Shown here piece by piece: positions 36,401 to 49,900 of a DNA stretch of 64,000 nt. A program made the translations under genes and the position numbers. The DNA is from Hyalella azteca. Taxonomy: Eukaryota; Arthropoda; Malacostraca; Amphipoda; Hyalellidae. The DNA lies in assembly GCF_000764305.2 (NCBI RefSeq), contig NW_025941414.1:310001-374000 (forward strand), read 5' to 3'. Positions within the stretch are counted from its first letter, which is position 1. The number at the start of each line of letters is the position of its first letter. The notes under the pieces were generated by a model. The model searched no databases, was not told the origin of the DNA, and worked only from the letters and a program-made list of their open reading frames with translations.

Positions 36401-37904
36401 CGATGTTAAATTATGATAGGTTTTTAATAAATAAATAATAAAAAACGCAATTCTGGAACGGCTAAACCTGGCATCGGTGAAACTGCAAAGTTTATATGTT
36501 AATGAATTTCTCGAATTCTAGTGAGTTCAGCACAAATAAGGAAATGCGATGGATGAGTAAAACCAGGAGATATTTTGTTTAAATATTTATTATACATTTA
36601 CGAATAATAACAAGCCTTAGTTTTAAAAATAGACCGTTATTTCGTACAAATAAATTACTTCGAATAATGACCTGAAAATATTTATTATATGTACAACTAA
36701 TTACAACGTACGTGCACCAAAATGCAAAGTCATCCGGAAACTGCATGCCAATATAAATATTTTAAATTTATTTGAAATACATCATTCAGAGATTTTCTCG
36801 CATTGCATTTACACAGAATATAAAATAAATGTGATCGATTTTCATACGTGTATTATTTTTTTTTTGGTCTCCGGTTTTTTTTTGCGAGTGTCTCCGAAGC
36901 AAGAAAAATTTCCGAGTCCTCTTCACAAAAGACATCAAGTGCAGATAACTGCTCAATGCAATAAATATTTATCGCTTTGTCTATTGGTAATTTGATTGCA
37001 ATTAAATTGCATGTCGTATTTTATATGTTGATTTTCAATTTCTCTATGTAACATAAAGAGTCAATTTTTTTTCTTTGAATCACATCAATAATTTGATAAT
37101 CATATTGAGCATGCAAGACTTCTAATATAGCACACTGTGTCCTGGAAGAAGAACGCAATATTTGATTTGATTCGCACCTCCGTCGAATACATCGTCAAGG
37201 AAAATGCGGAAAAATGTATATAATTTGCCTGATTTAATATTTTCATTCATTTATTTGTTTGTGTAGCCTGGTGACATGATATAGTCCAGCTCGTTACTAG
37301 ATAAAAATAAAAATTTTAACTTGGAAAGAAAAAGTTAAAAATTTAATAAATTTGAATTGCTAAAAACCCAAATTTTAGACGGAAAACAGTTAAATTTAAA
37401 ATAAATCAATTTCTAATCTAATCGCTTATTTCCATAAATTTTAAAAAATTTCATCTAAGGTTGAAGAATTATCAATATTGAACAACAGTTCAGATAAAAC
37501 GTTCCACACGATTTCGGGAAGTTAAATAATTGCCATTTGAGTAAGAAGATATTGAAAAAATTAATCCAGCCGGACTGAATAGTTTACAGTTACCTGATAC
37601 TTTGTTTCAGAGATGCATTTTATCCTCTTCAAATTTACTTTGAATACATCGGAATATCTTAGAATCCGTATGATAAATGATCACAATTTGTTAAAAAATC
37701 GTGTTTTCGAGTGGATTTGTGTTTACCATATTTCGTTCATCAGCAAAAAAAATTTCAATAAGCGGATCATGGATTTCTTCACTTATTCGCATAGATCATT
37801 CAAATCCATCCACTGTGTTAATAACCCTTTACAATTTCACGATCTTTGCAAGATTCTCTATCGATAGTTCTTCAAAATTATAAACCTTGTGCGAGTGAGA
37901 TCCG

Positions 37905-40900
37905 TTATATTTCGGATGTGCTTTCCACAGCTTCGCGACTAGACGGCACTCTTGCTGATGCTTTCGTATTTTCTTTGATGGCTTTCTCTATTAGAAGTGC
38001 TTTGTTGACCGGAGGACCTGAAAAATATTATTTTAAAGTAATTATAATTACAAAGGTTCAACTCTATGACAAATCACCTGGATAACAAATCTTGGAGCAG
38101 ATTTTAAGACTCTAATAAAAGAAAAAACAATCCCGAAATGACTTCTTCAGGAGAAATCAAACTTAGTTCACCTTTCAACAAGGAAAAATGTCTTGCATCA
38201 ACTACTTGATGATAAACCCGTAAAAATTATTACTATTTACAACAAAATTTGAATTGAAAACTGCAACATATTGTGTATAAGGAAAAATGTCTTGCATCAA
38301 CTACTTGATGATAAACCCGCAAGTTATTACAATTTACAGCAAAATTTGAATTGAAAAAACTGCAACATATGAAATCTTTCAAGTAAAATCGACATGCTAC
38401 ACTCACCTATAATTGAGAGAACAACTGGTAAGAAAAGCAGCCCATGCAGGCAGCCGAAGATCACCATGCCTAAGTACATCCTGAAGTAAAATATTTTGAA
38501 TATTTGTGATTTGGCGAAAGCCAGCACGGAGATTCCGACGATTTTCGTCATCGTGATGCCAGAAAATACCTGCAAAAATATACGGTTTCAACGTTTGTTG
38601 TATAGGTTAAGTGTATATTTATTTATCGGGAAAAGATAAGCTCCATTGGGACTATAGATTTGCATCAATATGTCTGCCCATATGAAATGGTAATTATAGA
38701 TTCAAATGATATTCACGGACAGTATAAAATTCTTCTACAATTTTGTCTGAATCATTTGTAAGCAAATCAAGGAGAAATCTTACCTTTCACATTATTTAAA
38801 AAGTATCCTTGGTTTTAAGTATTTAATTTTGCCCACAGTAATGGCCTAATAGTATTGAAGAGTGAACGTGGCATTTGAATTTCTTTGCTATTCCTACTAT
38901 TTATTACATAATTATGCAGATCAATGCCATTTTAAGTGAACATTCAACCGATTCAGTTTTATTTGATTTTTCGCACCCAGGTTGTCAGAAGTAGCTTATT
39001 TCCTACTCACCGCGGAGCCCATGGATGCCAGAGCGTCAATTACTCTTTGGTCGCGAGTTTCGTGAGTTGAAAAGGCGAAGGCGTGGCTGATGTGGTTGCA
39101 AAACTCCACCGAGATGCCAATGGCCTGATGACATCGACGCAAAAAATGTAAGCAGTTGTTGAAAAATACTCTTAGTTTCTCTTTCTCACCATAATATAAG
39201 CATCAACACTATATCCACAAGAAAATCAACACCAAAATCACAACTCCTACCTTGCCAATTCCTACCATGACAATTCCTACCATGACAATTCCTACCATGA
39301 CAATTCCTACCATGACAATTCCTACCATGACAATTCCTACCATGACAATTCCCACCACGACAATTCCTACCATGGCAATTCCCACCATGATAATTCCCAC
39401 CATGACAATTCCTACCATGACAATTTCTAGCATGACTATTCCTACCATAACAATTCCTACCACGACAATTCCTGCCATGAAAATTCTAACCATGACAATT
39501 CCCACCATGACAATTCCCACCATGACAATTCCTACCATGGCAATCACAATTCGTACCATGACAAGGTTGACGAGCGTGACTGCGTTCAACTGGATATGCC
39601 ACCACGTCATCATGCCCATCATGTTGACAACGATCATGATGATTGTTCCGAGTACCAATAGTGACGTCCACACGTCAAGTCCCGTTAAAATAACCATGAC
39701 CACGAACACCCCCAGCAGCGATATGGCGAGGCTCTTAGCAGCATCGGTCGTCATCGTCAGGTATTGTTCGTAGTACACGTAGAAAATACTGCCAAATAAA
39801 AGTATATACACGTTAGTCATGTCTAAACTTCAAGTACTAATAATAATATGGATGAAGAATACTGCTTAAATAAAGTAGATTCATGTTGGTTACGTGTCGT
39901 AACTTCAGGTAATACTAATAAAATTAGTAGGGTAACATGGGGCAGCGAGCCCACTGCGGGTCACGGGCCCATAGCGGGTTTCTCGCTAAGTATGGCAGAT
40001 ATTGGTCCGTGTTCTCTACCGCCGGTCGACAGTTTCACTGGGATGAATTGCACGGATTTACGTTTTGCTAAGTGTTTGCGTTATTAAGTTCTTTGCGAAT
40101 AACTGTTTTAGTCCAGATAAAAATTTTTTTGCCGCTAAATAAAGTTTTTTTCCATTACTATAGATGAAAATTTTGTAATTACTTTGAATTATTTTTTCAA
40201 AGTAATATTTATAGGGATAATTTTGAGACCAAGTTTAGACTATTAGCTTTTAAAATGAAATGTTGACACGATATAAATTGAAATGATACCTAGTGGGGGC
40301 AACGGGCCCACTCGTGTCACGGGGCAAAGCGCCCATGGTGAAGTCTTGTGTTATACATCATTAGATTTGTCTCAATGACCTTTTCAAACTATGACTAGCT
40401 TTTTGAATTACAAATTACACTTCATATTGCATGATTTTTTGATTTGCCACCTCAAGGCATCAGGTTTAGTTTCTAGTTATGCGTATTTATAACCACTTTT
40501 CGAGTTATTGACTCTTGCCTTGCCAAAAGTTGATTTCAGTCAACACCAATGAGCCAAAAGTTGATGAGAGTTTTTATGGTGTTGGCTGAAATCACGATTA
40601 GGTACGAATTCTCTGCACATAATATCTGGATTATGGACGAAACTGGAACGAAGTTTTTTTCTGATCAACTAAATATATTTTTTCTAGTCAAGGATACATT
40701 TTTTCATGTCAAGGACGAATTTTTTATCGCAAAGATATCTTTTTCAAGTCAAGGATATATAATGTTATGTCAATGAAATATTTTTCTTCACGTCAGTGAT
40801 AGATTTTTTAAGCCAAGAGTATATTTTTTTCAAGTTATGGATATGATTTTTGAGTTGTTAATAAATGAATGAATGTCATATTTTTTATTACATTTTTCTT

Positions 40901-43900
40901 ATTTTTAACTGTAAAGTGTTGTTTTATCATTTTTAAACAAAAAATATGCAATTGTGGTAAAGGGACCAAGGGTGGGCGCCTTGCCCCAAGCCCATGGGCC
41001 CATTGCCCCAGGGGTGGGGCAATGGGCCCATTTTGACACTTTTTACAAAATAGTGTTTCATTAAAAATTGAATAACTCTATAGGCGTCTAATTCACATCA
41101 TACATTCCTCATTAGTTGTACCTTTAAACAAAACAAAGAACCACCTCGTATCAATTAAAACTTCATCAAAAATTTAGTTTAAAAAAAGTGGGGGGCGCGC
41201 TGCCCCACGTTACTCTATTAATATTAGTATTATTTGATAGACAATACTGCCAAATAAGATTATATTCACGTTAGTCATGTCTAAACTTCATGTACTAATA
41301 ATAATGTGGATAAAGATTACAGGTCAAATAAAGTAGATACATGTCAGTCACGTGTCTGAACACCAGCTAATACTAATAATATAGATAGAAAATACTGCCC
41401 AAATAGGAGTAAATACATCTACAGGTTAGTCACGTGCTTCATCTCTGCTAAACTTATAATATAGCTAGAAAAATCCACAATTATAATATAGCTAGAAAGT
41501 GTCCACAAAATAAATAATTCACATGATTGGCGTGTTTCATTGCCTAGTCTTAAATATAATACAAAATACTGGACAAAACATGAACAGGTACGCGTGTATG
41601 ACCTGTTTCGTCGCGAGGTTATCCTATGCTAAACTGGACTTCATTTTAATGAGTTTAACCTAAACCATATTAATATATTATCAAAGTTTTAACAGACGTT
41701 GAATAAATAATGTTAAAATTCAATAAATTATAAGCTTTGTAATGTATTCTGACCTGTAGGGGAAGACTTTAGCCGTTGTGAAGGTATTATTATGAAGATA
41801 TTCGGTGAGCTGGTCAGTAAGCTGGTACGCTTGATCCAGGGCCTCGGTGAAGTCTTTCGATTTCCTGAGACGTTCGTTATATTTTGATCAGTTCTAATAT
41901 CTATGAAATGATCTATTTTAGATTAGGCTTTCTCCGCATATGTAATCTTTATCAATCAAAATATTTTTTAGCCTACAAATTTTATGATAAATTGAATAAT
42001 TTGAATAAAATTGGTCTTCACCCGCAAATATTTTACAAAAAAATTGTGCCAATGTGAGCAGATAAGAACAATGCAAAAATGACAAGGATATTACTGAGGG
42101 CTAAACGAATTGAATATTTTGTATACAAAGAATGTCAGAAAAATAAGAAGTGACTGAAAAATTATAGATTGTATGACATTTCATCTATCAAACAATCAAA
42201 ACTATTGCAATAATAATAAAAGAATGATGGCAAATGACTTAGAAATCCTGCTAATTTTAACTTAGGAACCCTACCAATAATATAAAATTAATATATAATG
42301 CTAGAAATAAAATTTTACAAATATATATTTATTATAAATATAATATTTAACATATAATAAAAATTAATTATCAATCTATGATAAATTATATGATGTCCCA
42401 CAACAAAGAATAAGGGCATCCACTGAATTACTCTTATTGCATGGCAGTTTTTAACGCACTTTAGGATGGTGTGATAGGTCATAAAGTAGCTCGCCCCAAC
42501 GTTCTCCCCTCGAGCGTCGTTCACCACTCGCACGGCCTCCCCGTAGGCAGGGTGCCCCGCCTGAGGACACTCTGTGTCGTGGGGATTGTCCTTCAGGAAG
42601 TCAGGCAAGTGAGGCATGAAAAAGTCTGGCAGGGGGCGTAGTGGGTCTGGGTTCACGGTCGAGGTGTTCATGCAGATCGCTTTGGCGTTTTTGTCGTATT
42701 TCTCTGCAGTGAATGAGCAAAAAATAGGGATCAGTTATTGTTTTGGATTTGTGCATGAGCGAAATAAATTTTCACATGGAATCAGATTCATATGAGATCA
42801 TATTTTAAGCATGAAATTAACTAGTGATGAAAAAGTGGGTGGAAGTAAAGTAAATAGAGTTCAGAGGAAATTTCTTTGAGATCAATGAAAAGTTCATTTA
42901 CTGGCATCTGACTACGTTGATTACTTATGAATTTAAAAAATGCATTAATCTAGGAATAAGATCAACCCATACTTCTGATTTTAAATATAAATTATGCTAC
43001 GCAATTAGAATCTAATTCAAAATCTAAATAATCTCACCGCTGCTATCGATAAAGTTTCCTTCCGCGTCGAGGCGGCAACAAGCAGTTCCATAGTAAGGAC
43101 TTGCAATGGTGCCGCTGCCGGCATCAGTGATCCAGCTGATGTAAGCTTCTAGCCAAGAGTTGGCGCCAGCTGCAATTGTTGTTCTGCAACACATGTTTAC
43201 AGCGTCAACGCCTCGTAATATCAGCACAAACACATCACATACAATGCAATTTTTAACTAAATATATACGTTCATTGTTGATTTACATTATCATTTGAAGT
43301 AACCTATGAAAATGCAATCAATAAATTCATGCAATCTTTATGATGAATCTCGCTTGATGCAGGCGTGAGTCCAGCGAGCGCATACGTGTTAAAATATATT
43401 CACTTCAGAATGCGTAAGATAAATAACACTCATTTAAATACATCCATCAACTTGCTGGCAGTATAAATAGTAGTCATGATTTAAACTCACACGTTAGGCT
43501 TGAGGGACGCAACGAATATTTTGGTTAAGAAAGAGTCGAATCTGCAGCCGGCGCTCGAACAAATAAGATTCTGATTCTCTATGTCAGTGTAGTCGTATCC
43601 TTCCGTCACCACGAAATAAATGGGAGGTCCGACACTCATATAGAGATTGAGATACTGGAAGACCGTGCATAAAATTACATCGAATATATAAGTATAGAAT
43701 ATATTATATAAATATGAGGAGGAATGGGAAGGAATTTAGCAAAATAGGAAAATTCACATTATTATTGTTTAAATAAAAAATTACAATGACGTATTCTCTG
43801 AAGTACACTTCAAGAATAGTCTCATCGTATAGAGAAAAAATTTATTTTCATTTGGATTTGAATTATTTTGGATTATTTTAATATTCCATTATTTTATTTT

Positions 43901-46900
43901 CGGTTAACGATGAGTTGCTAACGTCGACGAATTCAAGAATGGAAGAGTTAGCCTAGTGTAAAAAGCGGCAATCATTGCACAATAAATTAATAATTGGTGC
44001 TCACGTCAAAGTGACAGAGGAATGCTCGGGTAAATAAATAACACCAATCATCGAACCATAATTAAATAATTGGTGCTCGCGTCGAAGTATTTAAGAACGA
44101 AGGAGTGCTCGGGCAAATAAATAACAACAATCACCGAACCATAAATAAATAATTCGGTGACGAAGAAGTGTTCGGGATATTAAATAACATCAAACAACGA
44201 ACCATAATTAAATAATTCGGTGCTCACGTCTAAGTATTTAAGAACGAAGGAGTCCTCGGGCAAATAAATAAATAACTAAAATATAATTAAAATACCTAAA
44301 TAATTCAGTGCTCACGTCAAAGTATTTAAGGACGAAGGAGTCCTCCGGCAAATAAATGAATAACTAAAATATAATTAAAATACGTAGATAATTCGGTGCT
44401 CACGTCAAAGTATCTAAGGACGATGGAGTCCTGGGGCAAATAAATAAATAACTAAAATATAATTAAAATACCTAAATAATTCAGTGCTCACGTCAAAGTA
44501 TTTAAGGACGAAGGAGTCCTCTGGCATGGAGATGTCTTGCTCGAGACCGACGTCGATGTGAGGCACGAAGCAGGCGTTCGTTGCGAACAAAGCGGAGAAC
44601 GCTACCAGAACTATCACCTTCACTGGCGGCTGCACCGAAGTTATTATTCAGAAATATTATTATCTGTGTTATAATAAACCAATAAACATATTTGTGTCAT
44701 TATTTGAGCAATTCCTTGACATGTATTATTATTGAGCCATGATATTTGAGTGTCATTATTGAACAAATATTGTTATCCCTGTTGTTAATTAATGAGCAAT
44801 GACATTAATCATGCAATTATTGACCAATAATGAAATCCATGTGATATTTGAACAAGAATATAGTTTAAAATAAGGAATAAAAGAGTTCATGTTGTAGGAA
44901 TAAATATTCCTAAAAACCTTCTGGGACATATCCAAGCTTAAAATATTATTATCAGCTGGTTTTAGGGACGAGATATGCATAATAATTGCTCTAACATAGG
45001 ATATTACAACTAATTGGTAAATTCTATGCGATCATTTGCAAATTGCATTAAAAGTCTGTTGAAGGCAGAAAGGGGGAAGTCCAGTAAAGCGAACCTTCAT
45101 GAGCGTCGGGGCGTAAACTTCGTTCAAGAAGTTAAAGCAAGCGCCTTCACTCTGTTCAGAGTGCTTGACGTCGCTGCTGGTCACACAACACAGAATGTCG
45201 TATCTGCTAGCCTGAGTATATGAGAAAAGAGGGGTATAACAATTTGTCAGACGATATAAAATATATAATTCATAAGGAGGTCGTCTCGTCACATTGTAAG
45301 CCACCACATTAAAGCGTAAATTGTACTATCACATTATATTGCAACTTAAAAAAAACGACCGGACAGAGCGATTTAAAAAGATATATATTTTTTATATTAA
45401 AGTATATGTTCATAATTTTTTTATAGCAATAGAGCCCATTAGCTTTACAAATTAGTCTTAGATGCTATTAGTTTGCAACGAATCAAAATAATTGGTATGT
45501 ATTGCACCTTGATTTAGTTTGCTATGCATCTAAACAATTGTTATGTATTGCACCTTGATCTAGTTTGCTATGCATCTAAATAATTGTAATGTATAGCACC
45601 ATGATCTAGTTTGCTATGCATCTAAATAATTGGTATGTATTGCACCTTGATTTATTTTGCTATGAATCTAAAGAATTGTTATGTATTGCACCTTGATTTA
45701 TTTTGCTATGCATCTAAATAACTTTAATGTAAAGCACCTTGATTTAGTTTTCTATGCATCTAAATAACTTTAATGTATAGCACCTTGATTTAGTTTTCTA
45801 TGCATCTAAATAACTTTAATGTATAGCACCTTGATTTAGTTTGCTATTAATCTAAATAATTGTAATGTATAGCACCTTGATGCGTCTGGCGTCGAGCGCA
45901 ATAAGGGCCACAAAGCACGTCATCTGCAAGACGAAGTCGATGATCAACGCCAGCGCCGCGTACAGCGAGAACGAGTACACCGCAGGCATCGGCGACAGCG
46001 CTCCTGCATTATTAATTAATGTCAGCATTATTACATTAATGTTACATATTGTTACTATGTTATATATACACGGCAGGCATCGGTGACAGCGCTCCTGCAT
46101 TATTAATTAATGTCAGCATTATTACATTAATGTTACATATTGTTACTATGTTATATATACACGGCAGGCATCGGGGAGAGCATTATTACATTAATGTTAC
46201 GTATTGTTACTATATTATATATACACCGCAGGCATCGGTGACAGCGCTCCTGCATTATTGATTAATGTCAACATTATTACATTAATGTTACATATTGTTA
46301 CTATATTATATATATATACACGGCAGGCATCGGCGAACGCGCTCCTGCATTATTGATTAATGTAAGTATTATTACATTAATGTTACTACATTATATGGAG
46401 TGTATTGTGTATTTTTTAAAGGTATTCCGCTGTTACAGTTTACTCCATAATATGGAGTATGCGGTCCAAAATAATGAATACATAGGAATATATACTCCAC
46501 AAAAATTTTCAATGAAAAACATTCAAATTGCTTAAATCAAAAATGGAGAATGATTGAATAGTATTTCTTCGAATGTAGATTTCAGGCTCATTTAGAAATG
46601 TTCAAGGAAATGAATTAAAGTTTAATATTCATTGAAAAATGTAGCTTTATAAATCATAATTTCGTTTGATATAATTATGCAGAAAATTATTGTTGTTAAA
46701 TTAGCCCAGAATAAACAATTAAATAATTAATAATTTAAAAACTTTCTTTCTCACTCAGTGAGAAATGAGGCCAAAAATCTACGGGCATATTTCAGAATGT
46801 TTCGAATAGTACGCAAGTCTGAAAGTTAGTGATTGAATTTACACGCAGACCAAGCTTATCGTTGCAATCATAATTTCCGACTCGGTATGACTAATTATAC

Positions 46901-49900
46901 ACAGCCTGCCTCGTAAATTTTATGGGAAATAATAGAATTACTGATCATTGTGCTCTAACTTTGAAAGACAAATAGTCATTGGTTCGTGGGGGAAAAAATT
47001 CAGCGCCTTAATAATACTAATAATATTCCTTATATATTTTTGACTCCACGGCGGAACGTGTCTATTGAAAAATGATCCCATCTGAATTATAGGTTCCTTA
47101 GGGCGAAGAAGAATGAACATTATTGTTCTAAATTTCAAAGAAATATTAAATTGAAATATTTATCAATTGATCAGCAGGTAATGAAACATCCGCTGCAGGA
47201 ATTGATAGTACCTAAAAAGAAGCAGAGAGCTTCCGAAGAAGTGGAGATAATAATGGTTGGTGCAACTTTTCCAACGATTCTTCCGATGTGCTCTTCAGAC
47301 GTTTCCCCTTCCAGCATTGGCTCGCGCTGCCACGTTTGTACCAATATGAAGATGTTGTCTACACCAACTGCCAGCACCAAAAACGGCACAACCTGCACAC
47401 GAACGAACAATTACCTAAATGAACGAAAGAACTAGTACCTCAATGAAGGAAAGAACAATATTACCTAAATGAACGAAAGAACAATATTACCTAAATGAAC
47501 GAAAGAACAATATTACCTCAATGAACGAAAGAACAATATTACCTATATGAACGAAAGAATAATATTACCTCAATGAACGAAAGAGCAATATTACCTCAAT
47601 GAACGAAAGAGCAATTACCTCAATGAACGGAAGAACAAATACACATGCATGTCAGCCCTAAATCCATTAGTACTGAGGTATTCATTACCATGATGAAGCA
47701 TTTATTCCATTAATTCCATTATTATTGACAATAGAGTAATCGAATCTCGCCTCAATGACGAAGAGTGTAGCCTCGACCCCGCAGTAGCCGTAGAAGCCTA
47801 GAGACGAGCTCACGGCCAGCAGCACGATGATGACCCCACCCAGTCCCACCATGAGCTTGCTTTCAATCTGCCAAGTAAACAAAAAATAAATTTACGGAAT
47901 TTCATATAAGTATATGAAAATTCAATCTGCAAATTTCGATAAAATTACTCTTTTTATGTGCCAATGCAAGGCGAGAAGCAACCAAAAACGCCACATCTCT
48001 TGAATTTGTTAGAGGTGGAGATAAATTTTCCTTTAACTCAGAATATACAAATTCAGTATAGAGACCGTCGGCTGAATTAGAATTCGATCATACGTGTTCT
48101 TTTGTCTGGGCGAACTTGCTAACAATCCTGCTAACAAAAACACTAAAAAGTGTGATAAATTGTCTTCATTCTGAAGTTCTTTTCCTATTCACGAAATGAA
48201 GTTTTATTATTAGTTTTATATTATACTTTTTTGAAAAATGAGGCCCACCTAATTCATACTAATTTTATTAGCATTAATAATAGAAAATGACCATCATCCT
48301 GGAGAGCTTGGCGGAGAGATTGCCGAGAGCGATGGTGATGTAGGCGAACATGAGCACGTAGCTGAGCGCTATGGTACCTAAGTCCCCGACGCTCTCCCTC
48401 ATCAGCTCGTTCTCTATGCCGCGCTCAGCGTTGTACGCTATGTCCATCAGGCTGCTGTTGTAGTCCTTCATGAAGTCCAGGAAACTGTGCAGATTTAATA
48501 AAATTTGAATGAATTCCCATGTTAAATTACAAAATATTCGAGGAATCAAGGGATTGTGAAAAACGCAGCCATTAAGCGAAAATTTTCATTTCGGGGAATT
48601 ATTTATAAAGTTTTGCTAATCGACAAAAATGTTCATGAATTAGGCAAAATTCGGTATTCAGTTTTTTATCGACATTTTTATGCAAATAGTCAATAAATAA
48701 TCAATATAATTTACAAATATAATTTGATCGCTATTCAACCATTTCAATTGAACTGAAAAAGAATTTATGATGAATTGATGAATTAAATGCAGAGAATAAA
48801 AATATTATCCTTTGTACTATCGTCAGACACTTACACTTGCTCCCAGGCAAGAGCAGGGCCCAGCTGAGATTTATCAACATAGTTCTGCAAGGTGATGATA
48901 ATAATAAGAGCTGTAGAATTGAAGTAATCCGGATTTTCAGACAAGGATCCTGAATCCCCCTCCTCCAAAAATCCTCCTAGTGCTGTGTACGGTAGCACCG
49001 GTCCACCGTACGAACCCAGGCAGTAGATATTATCCACGTTCGTTGGATTGCTGGTCGGCAAGAATGGGAATACTTTATTAAAATTAGATACGTCGTTGAG
49101 AAACTCTGCAAAGGCATTTATAATCGCTGAATAGGCAAAAGAAGAGTAAATATTAGTGAAATACTACGAAAAAGAATTATATATATGTGAAATATGGAAG
49201 TACAAATTTCCCGCGTGAAACTGATTCAGAATTACAAAAGATTAAAATGACGACACGCGGCAGATCACAAAAATCTAAAACGTTGATATCGCAGAAGAAA
49301 ATGCAATTGAGGAAAGTAGAAAATGATGGAAACGTGTCCGAAATATGTAACTGAAAATTATTATATTATTTCTTTTGCGGCGAAATCTTGCCTTTTTATC
49401 AGATTATTTTTTGTTTCTCGCGCATATATTTACTAAACCTAATTTTAATTTTCTACATGTGTGTTTTGAAAACCATGTAAGCAAACTTAAATGTTGCAAA
49501 TAATTAAAGCAAAGAATGACACTGCAACAATGTCTACTAAAATTAACTTTTTGAGTTGCTTAAAGGCTTGGCAATAAATGTTTTTAAAGCAAAATCTTCA
49601 AATTATCAAGCAATAGTTTGAGAAGCATTTCTTTCGTCTAGAGCATTTTAAAATTATTGAGAACTAAACTAAGCCGACCAATATTTTTCATTCGAAACAC
49701 CATGTAAAGAATATTATTAGACTGTTGTGTTCTTTCTTCTTAACATTCAATTTACTATTTACTACTGCTTTTATGTCGCAACCTGTGTTATAAATTATTT
49801 TTTTCTTGTTAGTCTAACTTAAGTGCAACCTAATTTTATACAACAATTTGCATGTTTTTACAGAACCCGATTTTAATAAGAATGAACGACTACCATTGTG

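Larger units (their letters stand above)
39770..41620 (-). repeat. Degenerate array with the NPC1 exon 23 acceptor, split by a transposon
   Basis: Units contain 'aaaatactgcc' (minus strand GGCAG|TATTTT, the exon 23 acceptor and exon start), then 'cgttagtcatgtctaaactt' and 'aatactaataat'. Copies lie near 39785 (real), 39860, 41250, 41390 and 41570. The inverted-repeat element at 39930-41215 interrupts one unit. Confidence 0.7.

Noticed and set aside
49051..49129. Acceptor at about 49128 for NPC1 exon 12
   Set aside because: It gives the wrong phase with exon 11 and reaches a stop. The acceptor at 49051 restores phase and the conserved [17 protein letters not shown] order.
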